From the NCBI RefSeq assembly GCF_002901445.1, contig NZ_PPPD01000001.1, positions 1,668,501 to 1,732,500 on the forward strand: a stretch of 64,000 bases of DNA, in the 5' to 3' direction. Origin of the DNA: Deinococcus koreensis. Lineage in GTDB: Bacteria; Deinococcota; Deinococci; Deinococcales; Deinococcaceae. Below are positions 32,294 through 47,681 of this stretch, one piece after another (within the stretch, counting starts at the first letter, position 1; each line of letters opens with the position of its first letter). The translations under genes and the position numbers were made by a program. The notes beneath the pieces were generated by a model, which was not told the DNA's origin, did not search any database, and saw only the letters and a program-made list of their open reading frames with translations.

Positions 32294-32610
32294 AGGCCAT
32301 ACCTCGCCTTCATGTCCTGATAGCGCTCCGAGACATGGGCATCGATGTCGGCCAGCGGCAGGGCGTCCAGCAGGGGCACCAGGGTGTCCCGCAGCAGCCC
32401 GCCCCGCACCATCCATTGGTAATAGCTCCGGCCTCCGTGCGTGTAGGGACCGTACAGCTTGGAACCCGGGCACAGCCGAACCAGGGTGTGGAACAGCTGC
32501 TGATGTCGCGTGTGCATCCGCACGGTGATCTGCGGTTGTTTGCCGTCGCCTCCGAAGTGCCCCTCCCCGATCAGCACTCCCAGCAGCAGGCCTCGTTCAA
32601 ATGCGTCCAA
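32290..32610 (-). CDS. LAGLIDADG-like small protein, free-standing
   Basis: A 106-aa protein. [18 protein letters not shown] at residues of about 8-25 resembles the LAGLIDADG helix and following strand of homing endonucleases (x-G-x-x-x-GEG-x-F), and [19 protein letters not shown] and [11 protein letters not shown] match the downstream beta-sheet pattern. With one motif it would act as a homodimer. It is not inside an intron or intein: it stands between mnmG and rsmG and is translationally coupled to rsmG by a GTGA overlap. The acidic catalytic residue (E of GEG) is kept. It may be a domesticated DNA-binding protein or nuclease. Confidence 0.6.
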   Translation of the reverse strand: MDAFERGLLLGVLIGEGHFGGDGKQPQITVRMHTRHQQLFHTLVRLCPGSKLYGPYTHGGRSYYQWMVRGGLLRDTLVPLLDALPLADIDAHVSERYQDMKARYGL

Positions 32611-32637
32611 GGAAACCTCCGTGTTGTTTCACCGTCA

Positions 32638-32653
32638 AGTTTCCCGTGAAACA
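32638..32653. other. parS-like centromere site 1
   Basis: AGTTTCCCGTGAAACA matches 14 of 16 positions of the general parS palindrome TGTTTCACGTGAAACA. It is the second half of a 30-bp unit (32624-32653) that begins TTGTTTCACCGTCA, which adds an extra TGTTTCAC half-site. It lies between mnmG and the LAGLIDADG-like gene. Confidence 0.75.
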
Positions 32654-32703
32654 TCTTCAGGGTCAAGTCTGGTGTCGCACGCCTCAAGCTTCTTGTTTCA
32701 CCG

Positions 32704-34509
<1,806 letters not shown>

Positions 34510-34520
34510 CTCAACCGAGC

Positions 34521-34526
34521 AGTGTA
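34521..34526 (-). promoter_or_regulatory. candidate -10 of mnmG
   Basis: On the minus strand TACACT lies 11 nt before the mnmG ATG, so the leader would be only a few bases long. Confidence 0.4.
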
Positions 34527-34834
34527 CCCGCCCCGGGGTCGCCCAACGGTGACGCTGCTTGCTCCCTGGGGCGGGTGCAGCGGGAAGCGAGGCGGTGATG
34601 CGACGAAAGGGGAGGGCCGCAGCCCAAGAGACCCCCACAAGCGTTTTGACACCCGACCTATAGCACTCGGAGTGAGGGAGTGAGGAGCTGCGACCGTGGC
34701 TCTCACCGTCGACCCGCGAATGACCAGTCGAGCGTCCAGCACACAGTTCAAGGCCATTCCGTTGACCAAGCCATCCTGCCTCCGTCCAGCCATCAGAGAC
34801 ACCAGGGCGATATTCCTGCGACACCCTCAACCAC

Positions 34835-34840
34835 TACAAT
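34835..34840 (+). promoter_or_regulatory. candidate -10 of the 2-oxoacid dehydrogenase operon
   Basis: TACAAT about 86 nt upstream of the E1alpha ATG, giving a leader that ends with a GCGAGGAGG ribosome site. The rest of the 417-bp gap (34510-34926) shows no gene. Confidence 0.45.
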
Positions 34841-34926
34841 GCCTAACAAGTGTTTTCTAGACAGATTCCTGGCGGCCCCGCGCTGGCCCACACGGCCGGG
34901 GCGCCCAGCGAGGAGGCCGCATCCCC

Positions 34927-36047
34927 ATGATTGAACCCCACACCCCAGCCCCCATCCGCTATGTGGCGGAGGACGGCCAGGTCGTGCAGGAATTGCCCGC
35001 GACCTACACGCCGGAACTGCTGCGCGACCTGCACCACACCATGCTCCGTGCGCGCGAATTCGACCGCAAGCTGATCACCCTGCTGCGTCAGGGGCGCACC
35101 ACCTTCTACGCGCAGTCGAGCGGCATGGAGGCGACCCAGGTCGGGCTCGCCCGCAGCATCCGCACCGGACACGACTGGGTCTGGCCCTACTACCGGGATC
35201 ACACGCTGGGGCTGGCCCTGGGCGTGCCCATGTTCGAGCTGATCAGCCAGTGCCTGGGCACCAACTCCGACCCCAGCCGCGGGCGTCAGATGCCGCACCA
35301 CTTCGCCTCGGCGCGGATGAACTTCGTCTCGGTCAGCTCCAGCATCGCCTCGCAGGTGCCGCCGGCCGCCGGCAGCGCCATGGCCCAGAAATACCTGGGC
35401 ACCGACGAGATCACGGTCTGCACCTTCGGGGACGGCGCGACCAGCGAGGGCGACTGGCACGCGGGCATGAACATGGCGGGCGCCGCCGGGGCGCCATGCC
35501 TGTTCGTCTGCGAGAACAACCAGTGGGCGATCAGCACCAACCTGCGCGGACAGACGGCCAGCGAGACCATACACATCAAGGCGAAGGCCTACGGGATGCC
35601 GGGCTTCTACGTCGACGGCAACGACATCGTGGCCGTCATGGAGGTCTGCACGCACGCGGCCGACTACGTGCGCGCCGGCAACGGCCCCGCGCTGGTCGAG
35701 TGCCTGACCTACCGCGTGGGCTCGCACAGCAACGCCGACGCCGACGCCGAGAAGAGCTACCGCACGCGCGACGAGGTGGACGAGTGGCTGGGCCGCGACC
35801 CGATCGTCCGCCTGGAGAAGCTGCTGGAGGGCCTGGGGCAGCCTATCGGCGCCGAGGAGCGGGCCGACCTGATCGCCCGGACGCACCGCGAGGTCGACGA
35901 GCACGTGCTGGCTGCCGAGGCCACCGGCTCGCCGGACTGGCGGATCATCTTCGAGGACGTGTACTCCGACCTGCCCAGCCACCTGCGCGACCAGGCGGCG
36001 GCGCTGCGCTCGGAGATGGAGGGCGCCGCGTCCCAGGGAGCGCGGGC

Positions 36048-36051
<4 letters not shown>
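34927..36051 (+). CDS. Branched-chain 2-oxoacid dehydrogenase E1 component, alpha subunit
   Basis: Thiamine-diphosphate subunit that decarboxylates 2-oxoacids (from Val, Leu, Ile) and passes the acyl group to E2. The 374-aa protein shows the ThDP motif [18 protein letters not shown] ... ENN, the [14 protein letters not shown] region, and the loop [18 protein letters not shown], which carries the SHS-type phosphorylation-loop serines. GRQMPHHF is more like the branched-chain than the pyruvate enzyme. It overlaps E1beta by 4 nt (ATGA). Branched acyl-CoAs so made prime the iso/anteiso fatty acids abundant in this group. Confidence 0.9.
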
Positions 36052-37067
<1,016 letters not shown>

Positions 37068-37131
37068 TGCCCGGACACCAGACACACACCCCTTTGAGCC
37101 CCACCGTCCCACCAGGGGAGGGGAGAGGGGC

Positions 37132-37365
37132 ATGAAGCCTGACCTCTCCCGCATGGTGATGGGGCCGGTGGGGCTGGCCCTGGGCTTCGGCCTGTATGCC
37201 AGTGTGGGCAAGCTGGCCGAGCCCTGGCAGAGCCTGCTCATCGGCGGCATGTTCGCCCTGCTGGGTGTGGCCGCCTTCCTGTACGCCCAGGGCGAACGCT
37301 GGATCCAGGGCCTGGGCGCCCTGCTCTTTATCTACGGCCTGCTGCGGGCCACTGTCCTGCGCTGA
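37132..37365 (+). CDS. Small membrane protein in the 2-oxoacid dehydrogenase operon
   Basis: A 77-aa protein with hydrophobic segments at about residues 10-25, 34-50 and 58-75, and basic residues at both ends (MKPDLSRM, RATVLR). A GGGAGGGG ribosome site precedes ATG 37132. It lies between E1beta and E2 on the same strand, with 64- and 44-nt gaps, so it is probably co-transcribed. Nothing in the sequence ties it to the enzyme complex functionally. Confidence 0.65.
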   Translation: MKPDLSRMVMGPVGLALGFGLYASVGKLAEPWQSLLIGGMFALLGVAAFLYAQGERWIQGLGALLFIYGLLRATVLR

Positions 37366-37409
37366 GCCCTTCGAGAACCGGCCCCCATTCGAGAAACGAG
37401 GTTGATGAC

Positions 37410-38996
37410 GTGAGAGAAGTCCTGTTGCCCGAACTGGCCGAGAGTGTGGTCGAGGGAGAAATCCTCAAGTGGCTGGTGGCCGAGGGCGACCCCATCGCGC
37501 TGGAACAGCCGCTGTGCGAGGTCATGACCGACAAGGTGACCGTCGAGTTGCCCAGCCCTGTGGCGGGCGTGCTCAGCAGACGCATGGCCCAGGAAGGCGA
37601 GGTCATCGCCGTTCACGCGGTCATCGCCCTGATCGACGAGGGCGGGACTGCAGCCGCGCCCGGAGCCACGCAGGCGATCCAGGCCAGCGCGGAGAACCCG
37701 GGGACAGGCGCGGCCACCCTGCCCCCCCAGGCGCAGGAGGAGCGCGAGCAGGTGGGTCAGGAGCACATGGACACCGGCGGCAGCATCGTCGAGGCGGGGC
37801 ACCTGTCCAGGGGCGCCGACGACGATTCCAGCAGCCTGTTCAAGGCGTTCGCCTCGGACGAGCAGGTCAGGGTGCAGGGGCTGGGAGAGCGCAGCGGCAG
37901 CGGGGCGCCGGGCAGTTCCACAGCCGGTACCGGTACCCTGACCCGCGCCCCGGCCCCCGGCCCGGCCGCCCGAGCCGATGGCCGCGTGCTGGCGGTTCCG
38001 GCGGCGCGGCAGCTGGCCCGCGAGTTGGGCGTGGAGCTGACCCAGGTGCAGGGCAGTGGCCCCAACGGCCGCATTCGCGTGCAGGATGTAATGTCCTACG
38101 GGCAGCAGGGGCAGGGGGGTCAAACAGGGCCGGCTCAGCAGACGGCTCCGGCGGCCGCTATTCCTCAGCCTCCAGTTATCCCCCAGACTCAGCCTTCCGT
38201 GGCGCCGGGTGCGCCCGCGTCCGGCAGAGCGGCCCCCGGCGGCCTGCCGGTCGCGCCCGTGCAGTACCGCACGCCCCGGGGCTACGAGGCGCTGGAAGAC
38301 CGCGTGCCGCTGCGGGGCATGCGCCGCGCCATCAGTGCGCAGATGCAGGCCAGCCACCTCTACACGGTGCGCACCCTGACCGTGGACGAGGTGAACCTGA
38401 GCCGGCTCGTGGACTTCCGCGCCCGCGTGAAGGACGAGGCGCAGGCGGCCGGCGTGAAGCTCTCGTACCTGCCGTTCATCTTCAAGGCCGTGGCGGTGGC
38501 CCTGCGCAAATTCCCCAGCCTGAACACCTCCTTCGACGAGGCCACCCAGGAGATCGTCCAGAAGCGCTACTACAACATCGGCATGGCGGTCGCCACCGAC
38601 GCGGGCCTGACGGTGCCCGTCTTGAGGGACGTGAACCACAAGAGCATCTTCAATCTGGCGCGCGAGGTCGTGGATCTGGCGGGCCGGGCGCAGGCGGGCA
38701 AGCTGCAGGCCGATGAGCTCGCGGGCAGCACCTTCAGCGTGACCAACATCGGCTCGATCGGGGCGCTGTTCTCCTTCCCGATCATCAACGTGCCGGACGC
38801 CGCCATCCTGGGGGTGCATTCCATCGTCAAGCGGCCCATCGTGGATGAGCATGACCAGATCGTGGTCGCGCACATGATGTACCTCTCGCTCTCCTTCGAC
38901 CACCGGCTGGTGGACGGCGCCGAGGCCGCGCGCTTCTGCAAGGAGATCATCCGCCTGCTGGAGAACCCGGATCGCCTGATGCTCGAAGGCGTGTAG
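37410..38996 (+). CDS. Dihydrolipoamide acyltransferase (E2) of a 2-oxoacid dehydrogenase complex
   Basis: A 528-aa core enzyme beginning at GTG (MREVLLPELAESVVEGEILK). It has one lipoyl domain with the modified lysine at about 42 (MTDKVTVELPS), a long Ala/Pro/Gly/Gln linker, an E3-binding peripheral domain (VPAARQLARELGVELTQVQG, then GSGPNGRIRVQDVM), a second linker, and the catalytic domain with SFDHRLVDGAEAARF holding the His-x-x-x-Asp pair. No E3 (lipoamide dehydrogenase) gene is in the window. The combination with branched-chain-like E1 suggests a BCKDH complex. Confidence 0.9.
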   Translation: MREVLLPELAESVVEGEILKWLVAEGDPIALEQPLCEVMTDKVTVELPSPVAGVLSRRMAQEGEVIAVHAVIALIDEGGTAAAPGATQAIQASAENPGTGAATLPPQAQEEREQVGQEHMDTGGSIVEAGHLSRGADDDSSSLFKAFASDEQVRVQGLGERSGSGAPGSSTAGTGTLTRAPAPGPAARADGRVLAVPAARQLARELGVELTQVQGSGPNGRIRVQDVMSYGQQGQGGQTGPAQQTAPAAAIPQPPVIPQTQPSVAPGAPASGRAAPGGLPVAPVQYRTPRGYEALEDRVPLRGMRRAISAQMQASHLYTVRTLTVDEVNLSRLVDFRARVKDEAQAAGVKLSYLPFIFKAVAVALRKFPSLNTSFDEATQEIVQKRYYNIGMAVATDAGLTVPVLRDVNHKSIFNLAREVVDLAGRAQAGKLQADELAGSTFSVTNIGSIGALFSFPIINVPDAAILGVHSIVKRPIVDEHDQIVVAHMMYLSLSFDHRLVDGAEAARFCKEIIRLLENPDRLMLEGV

Positions 38997-39127
38997 AGGG
39001 GCGCCCGGTGGCTCGCGGAGCTGATTTGATGGATGGCCGCTGGCGTCACGGACATGGACGCGACCTGAAGGCGGGGGCGCCCTTCGTCACGGTGGCGTCA
39101 GCTTGCCGGGATAGTCTGGGCCGTCAG

Positions 39128-39146
39128 GGAGCAGGACGACTGCTCC
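39128..39146. repeat. short stem-loop after the E2 gene
   Basis: GGAGCAG (39128-39134) and CTGCTCC (39140-39146) around a GACGA loop, in the 250-bp gap before the secreted-protein gene. Possible weak terminator of the dehydrogenase operon; no U-run. Confidence 0.4.
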
Positions 39147-39247
39147 TGCACGGCGCTGCAGGCGGAGTCCAGCGGCCCCGCACGCACGCGCCCCTCCCAC
39201 TTTCCGCCCTCCACATCAGCCTCTCGCAGGAGAACAGGTACACTCGC

Positions 39248-39673
39248 ATGATGATCCGCCGCGCCCTCTTCACACTGACCGTCCTGGCCCTCGCCGCTCC
39301 GGCGCAGGCGCTGGAGATGATCGTGTGGGACCGTGAACTCCAGACCAAGCTGGGCGACGGCAAGAGTGTGGGCGGGAAATTCAACGTGCGGATGGTGGAC
39401 AATTACGAAGGCCCGGTCGTGATCCTGTTCGCCCTGACCGACGACGAGAAGGCCCGGGGAAGCTTCCCGAACCTGAAGAGCCGGTACAACGGCCTGCTCA
39501 GCGGAGGCGAGCTGTCCCTGCAGGCCCCCGCCCAGGGCGGCGAGCGCGCGCTGAACACCACGCTGAGCCTGTCGAAGTTCCTGACCCCCTATAAGCTGAC
39601 CCTGAACATCCAGCCTGCCGGGCAGTCGCTGAGCCTGCCCGGCCTGAAGGCCCCCAGCGGGCAGAGCAGGTGA
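39248..39673 (+). CDS. Small secreted protein, unknown function
   Basis: A 141-aa protein starting at ATG 39248 with a clear Sec signal peptide ([21 protein letters not shown], cleavage likely after AQA). The frame is open further upstream but those residues lack any signal character, and AGGAG at 39226 suits the chosen start loosely. The mature part ([22 protein letters not shown] ...) is predicted beta-rich and has no cysteines. Not recognised; it precedes a two-component system by about 120 nt. Confidence 0.6.
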   Translation: MMIRRALFTLTVLALAAPAQALEMIVWDRELQTKLGDGKSVGGKFNVRMVDNYEGPVVILFALTDDEKARGSFPNLKSRYNGLLSGGELSLQAPAQGGERALNTTLSLSKFLTPYKLTLNIQPAGQSLSLPGLKAPSGQSR

Positions 39674-39796
39674 GCCAGGCGGCCGACCCCGGTAGAGGAG
39701 CCGCCTGGCCGCTGAGTCCACAGGGTAGGATCGTCTCACCGAGCCCCACCCGGTTCCCCCACCCGGTCTTCGTGACCCCGACCTAAGGAGACGTCT

Positions 39797-40456
<660 letters not shown>

Positions 40457-40496
40457 AGTGAGGGCCATGCCGGGAGCCGCCGTGGACACGACCACG

Positions 40497-40502
40497 TAGA
40501 CT
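40497..40502 (+). promoter_or_regulatory. candidate internal -10 before the histidine kinase
   Basis: TAGACT lies 6 nt before ATG 40509, so the kinase may also be made from its own leaderless transcript. Confidence 0.55.
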
Positions 40503-40508
40503 CCGAGC

Positions 40509-41947
<1,439 letters not shown>

Positions 41948-41951
<4 letters not shown>

Positions 41952-43030
41952 CCACTTCCGTCCTCGCCCCGGCCGACGAGCTGCTGGCCCTGCTCACCCT
42001 GCGCTTCACGCCCCAGCTGGGGCCACGCCGGATCGAGGGCCTGCGCCAGCACTTCGGCAGCGCGCGGGCCGCGCTGAGTGCCGGCCTGGGCGAACTGCGC
42101 GAGGTGCCGGGGCTGGACGTGAAGAGCGTGGCGGCGATAGGGGCCGCGAAAGCGGCTGAACAGGCCCAGGCCGAAGTCCTGAAGGCCTGGGAACTGGGCG
42201 TGACCCTGCTGGGACGCGGCCTGGACGGCTATCCGGAGGCCCTGGAAGCGCTGGGCGACCCGCCCCCGATCCTCTGGGTGCTGGGCGACCTGCCCGAACT
42301 GCCGGTGGTGCCACGCGCCGTGGGCATCGTGGGCACGCGGGCCGCCAGCCCGCACGCGCACACCCTGACCCGCCAGATCGCCACCGACCTCGCCCGCGCC
42401 GACGTGACCGTGGTCAGCGGCCTGGCGCGGGGCGTGGACACCAGCGCCCACACGGCCGCCGTGGATGCCGGCGGCGTGAGTATCGGCATCCTGGGCAGCG
42501 CCGTGAACCATGTCTATCCCAGCGAGAACGCGCGCCTCGCCGGCCGCCTGACCCTGCTCAGCGAGTATCCGCTGGGCACGCCGCCCGCGCAGCACCACTT
42601 TCCCACCCGCAACCGCCTGATCGCCGCGCTCTCGGCGGCCACGCTGGTCGTGGAGGGCGAACTCAAGTCCGGCTCGCTGATCACCGCCACGCACGCGCTG
42701 GAGTGTGGCCGCACGGTGTTCGCCGTGCCGGGCCGGGCGGGCGACCCCCGCGCTGCCGGCCCCCACCGCCTGCTGCGCGAGGGCGCCGTGCTCACCGAGA
42801 GCGCCCAGGACATCCTCGACGAACTGGGCTGGGGCGCCGCCCTGGCCCAGCCGCTGCCCGACCTGCCGCCCGAACAGGCCAGGGTCTATGGCGCGCTGAC
42901 CACGCTCTCGACCCTGGACGACCTGCAGGCCAGCAGCGGGCTGCCCCTGCCGGAACTCCAGACCGCCCTGCTGATGCTGCAGCTCCTCGGCCTGGTGGAA
43001 GAGGTCGGCGGCCGCTGGACACGGCGCTGA
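41948..43030 (+). CDS. dprA: DNA processing protein DprA (Smf)
   Basis: Loads RecA on incoming single-stranded DNA during natural transformation. Started at GTG 41948, which overlaps the kinase stop (GTGA), it is 360 aa. It shows an N-terminal HhH/SAM-like helical region ([20 protein letters not shown]), the Rossmann-like DprA core ([86 protein letters not shown]) and a C-terminal winged-helix domain. Deinococcus is naturally competent, consistent with a functional gene. Confidence 0.93.
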
Positions 43031-43058
43031 GACCGCTCCGTCCCAGGAACCCTCCACC

Positions 43059-43346
43059 TCAGCTGTGCTGCGGGCCGTAGTCCTTCTCCACACTGATCCT
43101 GGGAGAGCCTTCGATGGTCACGCCCTCGCGCTCCGGGGCCCCCAGGGCTTCGAGCACGTCACGCACGCCCACCCGCAGTTTGCCGGCCTCGCCCACCACG
43201 CTGCCCAGCGCGGGGTCGAGCGCCAGGCTCCAGCCGCCGCCGAACCATTCCACGCGGGCGCGCACCACCTCGCCCCGTTCGAGGGCCGCCAGTTCCAGAT
43301 CGTCGATCCGCACCCGGATGCGGCCGTTTGTGAAGCGGATTTTCAT
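43059..43346 (-). CDS. Small conserved protein (DUF7009-like)
   Basis: A 95-aa protein starting [22 protein letters not shown], which resembles the 'MKIR-x(n)-IRLR-x(3)-E' opening of a family of small uncharacterised proteins (DUF7009, from memory). It is strand-rich, with a Trp-containing core ([13 protein letters not shown]). Its ATG is only 17 nt from that of the divergent epimerase, and the two share overlapping promoter elements. Function unknown. Confidence 0.6.
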   Translation of the reverse strand: MKIRFTNGRIRVRIDDLELAALERGEVVRARVEWFGGGWSLALDPALGSVVGEAGKLRVGVRDVLEALGAPEREGVTIEGSPRISVEKDYGPQHS

Positions 43347-43351
43347 GGGCG

Positions 43352-43358
43352 CAGAATA
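43352..43358. promoter_or_regulatory. overlapping divergent -10 elements
   Basis: On the plus strand CAGAAT (43352-43357) lies 6 nt before ATG 43364; on the minus strand TATTCT (43353-43358) lies 6 nt before ATG 43346. The whole divergent intergenic region is 17 nt, so both -35 regions must fall inside the opposite gene. Confidence 0.55.
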
Positions 43359-43363
43359 CGGGT

Positions 43364-44326
43364 ATGGACATCCTGATTCTGGGCGGCACGAAGTTCGTGG
43401 GCCGGCACATCGTGGAAGCCTTCTTGCAGGGGGGGCACCGGGTCAGCATCCTGGCGCGCGGGCAGTCGCCCGACGAGCTGCCGGCGCCTGTGGAGAGACT
43501 GCGCGGCGACCGGGGCGAGGCTGGTGGGCTGAACGCCCTGCAGGGCCGCCGCTGGGACGCCTGCGTGGATGTCAGCGGCTACACGCCGGCGGCGGTACGC
43601 GCCAGCGCCGAGCGGCTGCGGGAGCAGGTGGAGCGATACGTGTTCATCAGCACCGCCAGCGTGTACGCCCACCCCGAACGCCACCCGGTGCGCGAGGACG
43701 ATCCCCTGCTGCCCCCCAGCGCCGACGACGTAAACGAGGTCACGGGCGAGACCTACGGCCCGCTGAAGGTGCGCTGCGAGGAGATCGTGCAGGAGGTCTA
43801 CGGCGAGCGGGCGACCATCCTGCGGCCGCAGATCGTGGCGGGGCCCTTCGATCACACGGCCCGCTACCCCTACTGGGTCGACCGCGCGGCGCGGGGCGGC
43901 GAGGTGCTGGCGCCAGGAGACGGCACCGACCATGTGCAGGTCATCGACGCCCGTGACCTGGGCCGCTTCAGCGTGAAGATCGTCGAGGGCGGGATCGGCG
44001 GCGTCTTCAATCTGGCCGGCCCCCGCCTGAGCTGGGCCGAGTTCCTGCAGGTGGCGGGCGCCGCGCCCGTGACCTGGGTGGGCGTCCACGAGCTCAGGGC
44101 CCACAGTCTGGGCTTCCGCGAGCTTCCTCTCTACCTGCCCGACAACGACGCCCAGGGCGGCCTGATGGATGTGGACAACTCGCGGGCGCGGGCCGCCGGC
44201 CTGACCCTGACCGACCCGGCCCAGACGGCGCGCGACACCCGGGCCTGGAGCGCCGGGGCCGGCCTGGAGTACGCCCTGAGCCCCGAGCGCGAGGCCGAGG
44301 TGCTGGCCGCCCTGCGCGGCGCCTGA
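43364..44326 (+). CDS. NAD-dependent epimerase/dehydratase family protein
   Basis: A 320-aa extended short-chain dehydrogenase. It begins with a Rossmann strand and an altered glycine motif ([21 protein letters not shown]), followed by VFISTASVY and [10 protein letters not shown], the Tyr-x-x-x-Lys active site (Y-GPL-K). [21 protein letters not shown] and the substrate domain follow. The GGTKFVGRH form is common in bacterial nucleotide-sugar-epimerase-like proteins of unclear substrate. It lies just upstream of dnaA on the same strand. Confidence 0.83.
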   Translation: MDILILGGTKFVGRHIVEAFLQGGHRVSILARGQSPDELPAPVERLRGDRGEAGGLNALQGRRWDACVDVSGYTPAAVRASAERLREQVERYVFISTASVYAHPERHPVREDDPLLPPSADDVNEVTGETYGPLKVRCEEIVQEVYGERATILRPQIVAGPFDHTARYPYWVDRAARGGEVLAPGDGTDHVQVIDARDLGRFSVKIVEGGIGGVFNLAGPRLSWAEFLQVAGAAPVTWVGVHELRAHSLGFRELPLYLPDNDAQGGLMDVDNSRARAAGLTLTDPAQTARDTRAWSAGAGLEYALSPEREAEVLAALRGA

Positions 44327-44365
44327 GGGTTTCTCTCTCCCTCCGGAGAGAAGCGGGGTGGGTGG

Positions 44366-44371
44366 TATGCT
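44366..44371 (+). promoter_or_regulatory. candidate -10 of dnaA
   Basis: TATGCT about 53 nt upstream of the proposed ATC start. This gives a leader of about 45 nt that carries AGAAGGGAGGTG, a strong ribosome site. Confidence 0.45.
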
Positions 44372-44423
44372 ACCCGCGCACAACAGGCTGACAGCGTTGG
44401 TCGACAGAAGGGAGGTGCGCGTT

Positions 44424-45803
<1,380 letters not shown>

Positions 45804-45879
45804 TGCCGCCCTGTGATTTCTCCGGGAGCAGAATAAGTTCCAAAAACCGTTCCAAAACGGTGTGCGTAGTTTCACAAGC

Positions 45880-46086
45880 TGTGGATAAGCCTGTGGATAA
45901 GCTGTGGATAACCCCCGATTTTCTGTGGATAACTTTGTGGATAACCAGCCTCCCCAAGAGCCCTGTGGATAACCCCCGATTTTGTCCACAGGTTATCCAC
46001 AGGTTCAGGGCACTTATCCACAATTTCGTCCACAGGACAAACCTGCGCTGGGCGCGCCCCTAAGCCACTTTTCCACAGTTTCCACA
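45880..46086 (+). other. oriC: oriC, DnaA-box array
   Basis: Eight perfect DnaA boxes (TTATCCACA or complement) lie in 145 bp: six in TGTGGATAA orientation at 45880, 45892, 45903, 45924, 45936 and 45964, and two in TTATCCACA orientation at 45993 and 46014. Degenerate boxes are at 45982, 46026, 46069 and 46078. They fill the dnaA-dnaN spacer, the classical origin position, and are followed by an unwinding element. Confidence 0.95.
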
Positions 46087-46125
46087 GGCCCTATTACTAC
46101 TACTACTATCTTATTTAAGTATAAG
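46087..46125 (+). other. oriC unwinding element with DnaA-trio repeats
   Basis: Directly after the last box, a GGCCC cluster is followed by ATTACTACTACTACTAT, a run of ACT/ATT triplets that fits the DnaA-trio motif, and then TTATTTAAGTATAAG, the most A/T-rich stretch nearby. Order and orientation match the basal unwinding system described in Bacillus subtilis. Confidence 0.85.
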
Positions 46126-46165
46126 AACAGGTAAAAGATAGGGAAGGCAGACAGAGAGGTCAGGC

Positions 46166-47248
46166 ATGAAAGCAAACGTCACCAAGAAAACTCTGAGTGA
46201 AGGACTCGGCCTGCTCGAACGGGTCATTCCCAGTCGCAGCAGTAATCCTCTGCTGACCGCCCTGAAGGTCGAGGCGAGCGAGGCAGGACTGACGCTGAGC
46301 GGCACGAACCTGGAGATCGACCTGTCGTGCTTCGTGCCGGCGGAGGTACGAAACCCGCAGAACTTCGTGGTGCCGGCGCACCTGTTCGCGCAGATCGTGC
46401 GGAATCTGGGCGGCGAACTGGTGGAGCTGGAAATCACCGGCAACGAACTGGCGGTGCGCTCCGGCGGCTCGGATTTCAAACTGCAGACCGGCGACCTGGG
46501 CGCCTATCCGCCGCTCAGTTTCCCGACCCACGCCGACGTCAGCCTGAACGCTGAGGAACTCGCCAGATCCTTTTCCAGCGTGCGCTACGCCGCCAGCAAC
46601 GAGGCCTTCCAGGCGGTCTTCCGGGGCATCAAGCTGGAGCACCGGCCTGAGGGCGCCCGGGTCGTGGCCTCGGACGGCTACCGGGTCGCCATCCGCGACT
46701 TTCCCGCAGACGGCAACGGGCGCAACCTGATCATCCCGGCCCGCTCGGTCGACGAACTGATCCGGGTGCTCAAGGACGGCGAGGCGCGCTTCACCTACGG
46801 CGACGGCCTGCTCAGCGTGACCACGGACCGTGTGCGGATGAACCTCAAGCTGCTCGACGGCGATTTTCCCGACTACGAGCGGGTCATCCCCAAGGACATC
46901 AAGCTGCAGGTCACCCTGCCCGCCACCGCCCTGAAGGACGCCGTGAACCGCGTGGCTGTCCTGGCCGACAAGAACGCCAACAACCGCGTCGAGTTCCTGG
47001 TTTCCGAGGGCAAGCTGCGCCTGGCCGCCGAGGGCGACTACGGCCGCGCCCAGGACACCCTGGACGTCACGCAGGGGGGCATCGAACCCGCCATGAGCCT
47101 GGCGTTCAACGCCCGGCACGTGCTCGATGCCCTGGGCCCGATCGAGGGGGAGGCCGAGCTGCTGTTCTCGGGCTCCACCAGCCCCGCCATCTTCCGCGCG
47201 AGTGGGGGAGGCGGCTACATGGCCGTCATGGTCACGCTGCGCGTTTAA
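46166..47248 (+). CDS. dnaN: DNA polymerase III beta sliding clamp
   Basis: A 360-aa clamp monomer with three repeated domains of about 120 residues ([59 protein letters not shown]). It tethers the replicative polymerase and other clamp-binding proteins to DNA. The C terminus (MAVMVTLRV) is slightly altered from the usual M-P-M/V-R-L ending. It directly follows oriC, as in most bacteria. A 12-bp stem-loop lies 75 nt downstream. Confidence 0.96.
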   Translation: MKANVTKKTLSEGLGLLERVIPSRSSNPLLTALKVEASEAGLTLSGTNLEIDLSCFVPAEVRNPQNFVVPAHLFAQIVRNLGGELVELEITGNELAVRSGGSDFKLQTGDLGAYPPLSFPTHADVSLNAEELARSFSSVRYAASNEAFQAVFRGIKLEHRPEGARVVASDGYRVAIRDFPADGNGRNLIIPARSVDELIRVLKDGEARFTYGDGLLSVTTDRVRMNLKLLDGDFPDYERVIPKDIKLQVTLPATALKDAVNRVAVLADKNANNRVEFLVSEGKLRLAAEGDYGRAQDTLDVTQGGIEPAMSLAFNARHVLDALGPIEGEAELLFSGSTSPAIFRASGGGGYMAVMVTLRV

Positions 47249-47323
47249 GGGGCCAGCCAGCGCCCGCACGGGGTATTGCTGGGGTTCGATGGAGGTTGAG
47301 AATATGTAGTTGGCTCAACAGGA

Positions 47324-47365
47324 GATAGGCGATCCGCCTTCCGCCAAGAATTGGGATCGCCTATC
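47324..47365. terminator. 12-bp stem-loop downstream of dnaN
   Basis: GATAGGCGATCC (47324-47335) and GGATCGCCTATC (47354-47365) are perfectly complementary around an 18-nt loop. No U-run follows, so it may be a Rho-type or processing structure rather than a pure intrinsic terminator. Confidence 0.55.
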
Positions 47366-47486
47366 GCGCCAGATGAAGTTTGGTCTACTCCGCCCCCCTT
47401 CTGTCCGACCAAGTTACTCGTCGTTGACTTAACCGACAAGTGTTGAGTTGCCGGCCGGTCGCATAGTTGCTTTCTAGGAGAGCATT

Positions 47487-47657
47487 TTGAGCGTCCGAGT
47501 ATATCGACTTTTATTGGCGGTATTGGCCTTAGCCGCCCTCGCCCTAGTCTTGTTGACCGCCGCAATGGGTAAGATCGAAATGGGCATTTGGACAGGTGGG
47601 AGCGCACTCGCTGTCGCAATCGCGGGCTTTTTTGTGGTCTTACAGAAGTTGAAGTGA
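47487..47657 (+). CDS. 56-aa membrane protein, TTG start
   Basis: A short reading frame beginning at TTG 47487, six nt after a strong AGGAGAG ribosome site, and ending at TGA 47657. It encodes (M)SVRVYRLLLAVLALAAL, then ALVLLTAAMGKIEMGIW, then a second hydrophobic segment (GGSALAVAIAGFFVVLQ) and KLK. Two membrane helices with basic ends are evident. Codons such as TTA, CTA, CGA and TTG are frequent, unlike neighbouring genes, and the surrounding DNA (47260-47700) is lower in GC. It may be recently acquired. It lies between dnaN and eno. Confidence 0.6.
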   Translation: MSVRVYRLLLAVLALAALALVLLTAAMGKIEMGIWTGGSALAVAIAGFFVVLQKLK

Positions 47658-47681
47658 TGCCGAGCCGATGCGCCTAAAAAG

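Noticed and set aside
44358..44423. Upstream ATG/GTG starts for dnaA
   Set aside because: Extra residues do not align with DnaA, and the ribosome site sits between them and the ATC start.
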